64,000 bases of DNA from Paraphysomonas bandaiensis (taxonomy: Eukaryota; Chrysophyceae). Under the pieces are notes generated by a model. That model was not told the origin of the DNA. It did not search any database and saw only the letters and a program-made list of their open reading frames with translations. Of this stretch, positions 58,201-64,000 are shown piece after piece; within the stretch, counting starts at the first letter, position 1; each line of letters starts with the position of its first letter. Made by a program: the position numbers and the translations under genes. The stretch is taken from positions 62,001 through 126,000 of the forward strand of contig CBFFRP010000399.1 of the NCBI GenBank assembly GCA_965644295.1. The letters run 5' to 3'.

Positions 58201-61200
58201 CATCATGGGGTTTAGAAGGTAATTTCTGCTGCGATGAAGATGCGCTCACCAACATATGCTTTTCGCCAAGTCCCCCAATAGGGGGTAGTTTCAAATGACT
58301 CTCAAAACATACAACAAACCTTTCACGAGTATTGGGGTTATATAAATTCAAACTAGAGAAGTCAAAGGGTCCCACATTAGGTGCTGACGCCATAAAAATA
58401 TGACCTTCGAATCTTATCGCCCGAGGCTTCGTTCCCCTTTGGGCCCTCTGAAGAAAGTGAGGATAGACCTCTTCCATGGGCCCCATTTCCCACGCTCGCA
58501 ACGGCCGAATTCTAGCCCACGACTGTGTATCTCTGAAGAAACTCTTGTTTTCACTACAGTCCTTCATTTCGCGTACCTTACTCACAGTGAGAGATGATGT
58601 ATGTTTCTCTTCATCAAACCCATGCGGTGTTGTTGTAGAGATACCAGGATAAGCCCTAACCTTTACATTTGAAACTTGATATAGTACACTCGGAACATCA
58701 AAGCTGTCTGCATGGAATAATTCATCTTCAATCTTCTTTAACCACTGCTCAGTTGATGATGCAATCGTGTTACTTTTGCCAGCACGAGCATCACTGGAGT
58801 AACTATCCGCCGTTACAATTTCACAAGTGGGCTTCCAGTTATTGACAAATACTGACAGCGGTTGTTTCCTACTTTTTCGTGAGCCACACATATCTGCTGC
58901 ACTTGAGCTGTCGACAATAAACTTCATTCTTCCATCACTTTCTTTAAGTTCTAAAGAATCTACAGATATTTTGAACGCACACAAGGCAGCCTTGTCCAGA
59001 AATGCATCAATGGCAACCAGTATCTTCGTTTGAGTCATGCGCATGCGAGTCTTCAACTCTTCGTTTTGTTCTCGTGCAAGAGCAATCATTGATATATATT
59101 TGGGAGGAATGGTGGGGGCATTGTGGCGAATAACAGCTGCATCTCTGAGCATAGCCATCTCTAGCTCAAGAAGTGCCGCGTTACGCGAGTTCCTATCTTC
59201 TGTCATCATAGCCCGCGTTTCGATATCGGCAACCTGTGTTTGCGCATATGGATCAGTGAAGCTTGTCTCGTGCAGATTGACATCAACTACAGATTTGTCT
59301 TCATCTGTCGTCACTACAACACGCCAATAGCTATCTTCATAAAAGACGGATTCTTGCATGACAGATACATCAGAGCCGTGCGAATGCACGCTTACATCAT
59401 CCACAGATACAGAAGCTTCTTGGGAATACTCATCGTCAATCATAATTGCTTTGCGTACAACACGTCGAGGGTCTCTGGCCGGCCACAAGCCGTCGTAAAC
59501 AAATATGCTCTTCGATCCGGACACTTTCTCAGCCTCGTTATCAGCGAGTTTCCAATTCGGTGGAACTTCGAGATCTCTCAGTGCTGTGTAAGCTAAAGCC
59601 AGAGTACTATTATCGATTGGACTAATCCGATAGCCACGAATTTCAATCCATTTATTAAATTTCTTCACAGTTTTCCAAAGTTCAACCTTTAGACGTTCCC
59701 TCCATGTCATGTTCGTCATTCGATGTCGAGCATCAGAGCAATCAATATCCACTGAATTATCATCATCAACAAGGGAACTAACGGTTCCTCGTGTATTCAA
59801 GCGCATCAGCTCACGCCCAACTATTGATGGTGAGGAGCTGGCACACGAAGTATCATCGTCGCATTCTTCAGCATCAAGAGTATCAAATGACTTATAATTC
59901 TTGAGCACGACTTGATTGCAAACTACTATATTGTCCAGTATCGTCGTTATCAAGTCACACAAATTAAGAGGGTGAAATAACGCAATCCACATTTCTCGAG
60001 CCTGGATGTTGCTCTCAGAGGCCATTTTCTTCAATAAATAGGCTTTGATGGCATCACAAGATATTTGTGCGGTTACATCAAAACCAGGTCGAAGTGACTG
60101 TAGATAGAACAGCCCATTTGTTGGTGGTTGCAAATGTATTTTCATATCTCCATAGGAAGACAAAAATACTTGAGCGAAGCAATACTTTGAAGACACAAAT
60201 CTATGAGATGAATATACTGGACCACGATATAAATCGTCACGATTCTCAACGAACCCAATGCGAGGTGTATTTTCCATGACATATGATTTCCGCCACCATT
60301 TATCACACTCACCGGGTAACGACAAGTCAATATTGCGTAGAATATGTGACACCGTGTCCAGTGAATAGCGATTCGTAATTGTTTCACATAATAGTGACGC
60401 AAGCATAATTGGCGAACGCGCCATATTTTTTACAATACTTGTGAACGGAATAACAACCTCCGCTTCAAATCCACCGTATTTTTTTCCTCTATGCGGGGTT
60501 CTTAACTTCACCACTATGTCACCCCATCTATCACACATCTTCGCAACTAAAAGTCTCTTCGAAACAACTGCCATTTTATGATTACAGAATTCATTCACCC
60601 AGGAAGATGGCATCGACTTTTCGATATCGTGCAGCCAGAGTGAGCTACCTACTAAACGTGAAAAGTGAGACACTCTTCGTTTGAAGTGAAGCAACCCCAG
60701 ACAGGGGCGCTGACTGTGTGGATGCAATCGTAGGTATTTGACAATTCTTTCAACAAGACTCTTTTGTTCATTTTTCTTAAGCTCTCTCCTGCCGAAATAA
60801 CCCAATGAGGGCGTACATCGTGACCGATTTTCAGAGCTATATGACAAAACGGACACGCTCGGCAAATTGCCCGTTAGCGGGATTTCTGTGCTACCTCTGC
60901 TGGTCACAGAGGTACAATCATCTCGAGGCCTTGGAGAGATGTGTGGAAGATCTGCCCGCGCAGATATCACCTGTGAGGAAGATATCTGCACCGGGGCGAA
61001 GTGAAGTCGGGGCAAGCTCCCCATACTCTTCGACCTGGCAACAGAATCCAGAGAGCCCTCACTTACTAAACTTTTATCTGTAGTTACATTGAAAGTAGGA
61101 AGTGACATCACATCTGAAAGCTCCACTTTACTGTTTCCTCCTACAAGAGGATTAAGTGGTCTGCCGGCAGGCCACTGATGAGACTTCTCAAACAACAGCT

Positions 61201-64000
61201 CTATATCTTTCGGAGAAACTGCAATTTCGTTACTCTCACTATACTTTATGAGAGGGGAGAAAGTATCCAGCGAATGGTTAAAATCTGTGTGCATCATATT
61301 CTCCTCAGCACCAATTGTAATATCCTGGTCAGCGGCGACTTGTAGTATAAAGTTATTTGTAGTGGGATCTCTATATACAGTTACAATACTTCGACACTTG
61401 GCATTTGGCGCATCTCTAAATCCAACCTGAGGCCTCATGACGAAGAGTTTTCTGTACACGACATTCCAAAGTGCCCTGTACTTCAACTGTATGCGTTTAA
61501 CAGGGTCACGAATATATGCCAACTTAGGGTTCAGAAACCTAACGCGTCGGGAAGAAGTTAAAGCGGTGGAGCTGGGGATAGACATTCCTGAAACTACAGA
61601 GAGAATAACCTCTCGCGTCATGTCTTGAATTTCCCTCGTGACAGCCTCAATTTCGGTTATAAATTTGGCAAAGTTCTCAATGACAGAGCTGTCGTTGTCT
61701 GCCATTCGTTTGCACACTTGTTCTTCCCTCAGCAGTTCTGTATGATTATCAATAACTTGTTGAGTATCTTTCACAGTGTTGTCAAACATTTCTTGATGTT
61801 GCTTCAATACAACTCTCAGCTTCCTGACGTTATTCAACCCGTACCACCTGTTGGCATCTTCTTTGGCCTCCCAAGCCTGCGACCAATCTTCCTGCTCGCA
61901 TCGTTCCTCGGCTTCAAATTTCTCGAGTGACGATTTACTGAATTTCATAACTTCTTTTACAGTCCGACTCGCCGCGTCATATTTCATGGCAGTGGTCACA
62001 TAAAGAGACCGGACATCTTCGTAGATCATATTCGCCTGCTCTAAATCTATTGTCCGGTGGAGATACACTTCATATTGCTTCTCTTCATACGCTTTTTGAG
62101 TGATATAGGCATACTCTGTCATTACAGGAAGAACAAGCTGTATCACCTGTTTTTGGTATCTGCTCCATATATAATCTTTCAAAGGTTCCCACGCCAGTAT
62201 TCCAGGTCCATCATTCGGGACAAATGTGTCCGCCAGGGCACTTGACTGTATCGTGATAGGGTTCTTCACCGTCGGTAGCCGATGAGGATCAAATGCAGAC
62301 GCTAGGGAAGGGGGCAAGGTTTTGTAAAGCATGCCATGTAGTAAGTTGTCGGAATACGACCTACGGAATCTCCCAAGAATTGAGAATTCAGCTGACGCCT
62401 CCAGAAGAGCACGCGATATATTGTCGCGAAGTGGATTGACCTCTATCAATGGTTTTATCGCACCAAATGACTCACCAAAGAGGGCGTTTACGTGATCAAT
62501 GGACCGCTTTCTGGTCTCTGTGTACGCCACCTCAATGTATCTTCGAAATTCTTCAGAGGTCAGGACTTTCGAAAATCGGGTGCTTGTAATAGGATCATAG
62601 CACTCAACTAGCCAAGATTCTGGCCCCTGCACCAAAATACATGTACAAGGAGCTCTATCATTGTAGTATGTATGAGTGTAATTGTTATACTTGCGGACTA
62701 TACACTCAGCTCGACAGGATCGGCAGAGGTTTAATGATTTCCTTAATCCGCGCGCTCGAGCAAAAATGGATACGACCATCGGAATACCTCCCAGGTTAGC
62801 AGACACTTTGAATTGAGGACGACCCTGATGTTTTACCTGGTTGCTCAGGCCAGTGGAAATGATGGAGGGTACGAGGCTTTTCACGAGGATGACGGATTGC
62901 TCTTCAGTGCACATTCGTTTGGCATGTGCTTCCCGCTTCGCCCTAGTAGCCTCCCACAGAAATCTGCGCACAATATGACCTCGCCCTACCCTCTGTACAT
63001 CAATAGCACAGACAATAGCTTTCTTCCTATTTTCCAAGTACTGCTCAGCTCGAATGATATCGAGATCGAGAACGGACCCACGAAATTTATTCGACTTGAT
63101 AAGTAATTCCTTGATGTAAGGGACATCGCATGACACATAATCTACTGATATAGCAGCGCGTAGCTTCTTCTGTAAATCTGCGCGCTCGTCGGCTTTTCTT
63201 CTAGCCTCATTCTCGAACCGTTCTTCACTTTCGAACTTCTTCATTGCGCGACCTTTCGTTTGTAGCCCAGCCCACTCTCCAATATCGCTACGACACCATT
63301 TATTGCGAACTCGGTGCGCAATAGGTGCACGCTTCTGTACAGTCGACAGAGTGGCTCCTTTATAAGTGTAAGAGGAAACAGTATCCACTGGAAGGCGACG
63401 GGGTTTGCCCCCCCCACCTTTAATAGCATTTGTCGTCTTACTGAATAGAGGTTTCGCTGTTTGCGAGGTGCGAGTGGAGGGTGCAGTGTCCAAAGCTGTT
63501 CTTCCGGTTTCAATACCAGCCCTAGTTGAGGGTAGAAGGGAGTCGTCACGGGACTTGTGTGCCTTCAAAAAATCTTGTTTCAACGATAGAGACTGTCCCA
63601 ACACAATCATGGCTCGTTGCAACCTTTCTTCAGGGAACGAATCTGTTCCAAACTCTATAGTTGACAATATGCCGCTTTTCTGATTCCTGCTGGCATCGCT
63701 GGTGTACCCGTATGTTGACATCAACGCAGAACTATCTGGAATTAGAGGGGGCATGTGCAGAGGTGGTTCCACAGTCTCCGTTTTCTTGCACGCGCGAGTC
63801 GACATGGCCGTTGCTTTGGAGTTAAAAGTGATCGCTGAAAACGTAGACACACCAGTCCCGACAGACATATCATCAGCAGCGTATTTTGTAGACAACTCCA
63901 TTGACTCCTGCATGTTTGACGATTCTACGGTGTTGCCCAGCGGCCCAAGCCCAACAATTTTTCGCTTTGCTGGTGGACCAAAGTAATCTGCATCAAGATT
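55283..64000 (-). CDS. Giant IQ-motif protein of unknown function (5' partial)
   Basis: An uninterrupted minus-strand frame from beyond the window end to a stop at 55283. The first Met inside the window is at 63913, but the frame stays open upstream to 64000, so the gene starts outside; at least 2,900 residues. One IQ-like calmodulin-binding motif lies near residue 308 of the Met-63913 frame (VQRVGRGHIVRRFLW). A coiled-coil region follows at about 660-760 (EAEERCEQEDWSQAWEAKED). An acidic low-complexity linker (DANDSDIEDPEDQLDTPEDE) occurs near residue 1900. Long segments rich in Trp and Arg look globular but match no family I know. There is no TM segment or signal peptide. A cytoskeletal or axonemal scaffold would fit IQ plus coiled coil, but that is inference. 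Lack of introns over 8.7 kb is striking beside intron-rich neighbours. Confidence 0.8.
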   Translation of the reverse strand, partial: NLDADYFGPPAKRKIVGLGPLGNTVESSNMQESMELSTKYAADDMSVGTGVSTFSAITFNSKATAMSTRACKKTETVEPPLHMPPLIPDSSALMSTYGYTSDASRNQKSGILSTIEFGTDSFPEERLQRAMIVLGQSLSLKQDFLKAHKSRDDSLLPSTRAGIETGRTALDTAPSTRTSQTAKPLFSKTTNAIKGGGGKPRRLPVDTVSSYTYKGATLSTVQKRAPIAHRVRNKWCRSDIGEWAGLQTKGRAMKKFESEERFENEARRKADERADLQKKLRAAISVDYVSCDVPYIKELLIKSNKFRGSVLDLDIIRAEQYLENRKKAIVCAIDVQRVGRGHIVRRFLWEATRAKREAHAKRMCTEEQSVILVKSLVPSIISTGLSNQVKHQGRPQFKVSANLGGIPMVVSIFARARGLRKSLNLCRSCRAECIVRKYNNYTHTYYNDRAPCTCILVQGPESWLVECYDPITSTRFSKVLTSEEFRRYIEVAYTETRKRSIDHVNALFGESFGAIKPLIEVNPLRDNISRALLEASAEFSILGRFRRSYSDNLLHGMLYKTLPPSLASAFDPHRLPTVKNPITIQSSALADTFVPNDGPGILAWEPLKDYIWSRYQKQVIQLVLPVMTEYAYITQKAYEEKQYEVYLHRTIDLEQANMIYEDVRSLYVTTAMKYDAASRTVKEVMKFSKSSLEKFEAEERCEQEDWSQAWEAKEDANRWYGLNNVRKLRVVLKQHQEMFDNTVKDTQQVIDNHTELLREEQVCKRMADNDSSVIENFAKFITEIEAVTREIQDMTREVILSVVSGMSIPSSTALTSSRRVRFLNPKLAYIRDPVKRIQLKYRALWNVVYRKLFVMRPQVGFRDAPNAKCRSIVTVYRDPTTNNFILQVAADQDITIGAEENMMHTDFNHSLDTFSPLIKYSESNEIAVSPKDIELLFEKSHQWPAGRPLNPLVGGNSKVELSDVMSLPTFNVTTDKSLVSEGSLDSVARSKSMGSLPRLHFAPVQISSSQVISARADLPHISPRPRDDCTSVTSRGSTEIPLTGNLPSVSVLSYSSENRSRCTPSLGYFGRRELKKNEQKSLVERIVKYLRLHPHSQRPCLGLLHFKRRVSHFSRLVGSSLWLHDIEKSMPSSWVNEFCNHKMAVVSKRLLVAKMCDRWGDIVVKLRTPHRGKKYGGFEAEVVIPFTSIVKNMARSPIMLASLLCETITNRYSLDTVSHILRNIDLSLPGECDKWWRKSYVMENTPRIGFVENRDDLYRGPVYSSHRFVSSKYCFAQVFLSSYGDMKIHLQPPTNGLFYLQSLRPGFDVTAQISCDAIKAYLLKKMASESNIQAREMWIALFHPLNLCDLITTILDNIVVCNQVVLKNYKSFDTLDAEECDDDTSCASSSPSIVGRELMRLNTRGTVSSLVDDDNSVDIDCSDARHRMTNMTWRERLKVELWKTVKKFNKWIEIRGYRISPIDNSTLALAYTALRDLEVPPNWKLADNEAEKVSGSKSIFVYDGLWPARDPRRVVRKAIMIDDEYSQEASVSVDDVSVHSHGSDVSVMQESVFYEDSYWRVVVTTDEDKSVVDVNLHETSFTDPYAQTQVADIETRAMMTEDRNSRNAALLELEMAMLRDAAVIRHNAPTIPPKYISMIALAREQNEELKTRMRMTQTKILVAIDAFLDKAALCAFKISVDSLELKESDGRMKFIVDSSSAADMCGSRKSRKQPLSVFVNNWKPTCEIVTADSYSSDARAGKSNTIASSTEQWLKKIEDELFHADSFDVPSVLYQVSNVKVRAYPGISTTTPHGFDEEKHTSSLTVSKVREMKDCSENKSFFRDTQSWARIRPLRAWEMGPMEEVYPHFLQRAQRGTKPRAIRFEGHIFMASAPNVGPFDFSSLNLYNPNTRERFVVCFESHLKLPPIGGLGEKHMLVSASSSQQKLPSKPHDDEGVNGGGSDANDSDIEDPEDQLDTPEDEFQFRPRWDDPADVVLAKTCARRVVWRSLIHGITNAVVKSSEVLIDNAQVELEYQIAYECKQFFTNVLYMPEESKRREAKVKEQSQEGLPAALQSRLSLYKQFAPGTLHRNLSSMRMSTLSSTDETCLANVNLYAVYVPVDEDEQPTVFDSTASFAWQEQCFKKLGCDFSNPPIRISTFPALIYVAPSSAKEYFASGSELKDDAHHNLKLSGWIFEYIANVGWKKGLDFIRHKRKLSKERMKEGFSESPHIIGDCVVIFRFGEPDMKCFMEWCQRRYELRCELIESRRRREIAEHEMRLSNFAEWRRDVFSLAGKFWAPFSELFTEKSFPCSFVWPSYEYSNVIANIDPISGSHIRALLLKFSDLRDKYFHHTCACMRLLDEQYVFAAESRYMIYKNYSKSAFMSAEEYLKFEWDTLDDPGNIQPQPCHILYAIYTVHCSGCSYASSYCPIPGCGTVKSIANSINSDSHNISDYSQSRLKGSGKHPLELAVKKYLLEMSNFATTVVPCTVFRPRPVGSDTMSESGSTDHSNHDELALQSTLDWRKIEDEGRNFRYINRRVVHPSVTSYISAEEVLEAKGGHDDREESDIPYEVSSGLTFYLPPIGGVATDALASYSFHEDDASTVQDSISNLVSCASVKIPTELVRKMLGVVQVAGQLVYPKGVRQEMHDPCPTRKSQQSDEICDSMLPQNSMSGVMYQWLVGRLNIVRPTNNVNASISLAAGSDGAHPHSSVQLDEECNMLPSVSPENDDISLHFDRLQREVIISLRDGTTVVLQILQGVLSGYRRSCSAFSGCPDAARRYLPQNQLLSDLENGITVRVHDLVSDSSQVIFLEGRRLLLFAKTYDIPVEDFPGLANCIVKHAKELLTVQRLDGKCIQATLGISARTSYHAPPVGIKHPCDHKHVSKRYSRLSKNGNRVVAAKALLHTLSCDLDFEECASDGIC

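Noticed and set aside
1-64000. tRNA and rRNA genes
   Set aside because: I looked for TPsiC-arm and rRNA-like sequence; the few ggttcaaat-type matches lie within coding exons and lack cloverleaf partners.

Overview
The window is nuclear DNA of a protist-type eukaryote. Genes are split by very short spliceosomal introns (mostly 44-65 nt, GT...AG), there are no operons or Shine-Dalgarno sites, and intergenic DNA is AT-rich. Recognisable proteins are eukaryotic housekeeping ones (SF3B5, PHB2, ISCA2, succinyl-CoA:3-oxoacid CoA-transferase, ribokinase, a DnaJ protein). They sit beside giant proteins typical of free-living protists: a cadherin/IPT-TIG/multi-TM receptor, a DUF3638-like ATPase and a DUF4954 protein. 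I infer a unicellular or simple multicellular protist, possibly of the SAR group, but nothing fixes the species.

Layout. 1-5992 (-): six exons of a large protein, cut off at the window start, with an ULP1-like (clan CE) protease signature followed by a DUF3638-like P-loop ATPase/helicase core. 6.5-11.9 kb: a gene-poor stretch with three small basic paralogous proteins that I do not recognise, the SF3B5 gene, and one copy of a dispersed repeat. 12.4-16.1 kb: a convergent pair (MFS transporter and mitochondrial DnaJ protein) whose 3' ends are covered by an exact 703-bp tandem duplication. 16.5-21.4 kb: PHB2, ISCA2 and OXCT, which with DnaJ make four predicted mitochondrial genes in a row. 22.1-24.8 kb: a truncated-haemoglobin-like protein and ribokinase. 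25.36-27.02 kb: an almost perfect (TACA)n microsatellite of about 1.67 kb. 27.1-28.2 kb: a DUF707/glycosyltransferase-like protein. 29.8-47.9 kb (-): one giant receptor or adhesin gene encoding roughly 5,500 residues. 48.5-54.3 kb: a PX-domain protein, a probably N-myristoylated helical protein and a DUF4954 protein. 55.3-64 kb (-): an uninterrupted open frame of more than 2,900 codons with an IQ motif, cut off at the window end.

Most gene models with introns were assembled by hand from homology and splice phase, and every listed junction keeps frame. The most novel items are the protease-ATPase combination, the three-member orphan family, the three-copy YGG domain inside the giant receptor, and the dispersed repeat shared by 8.1 and 54.5 kb.
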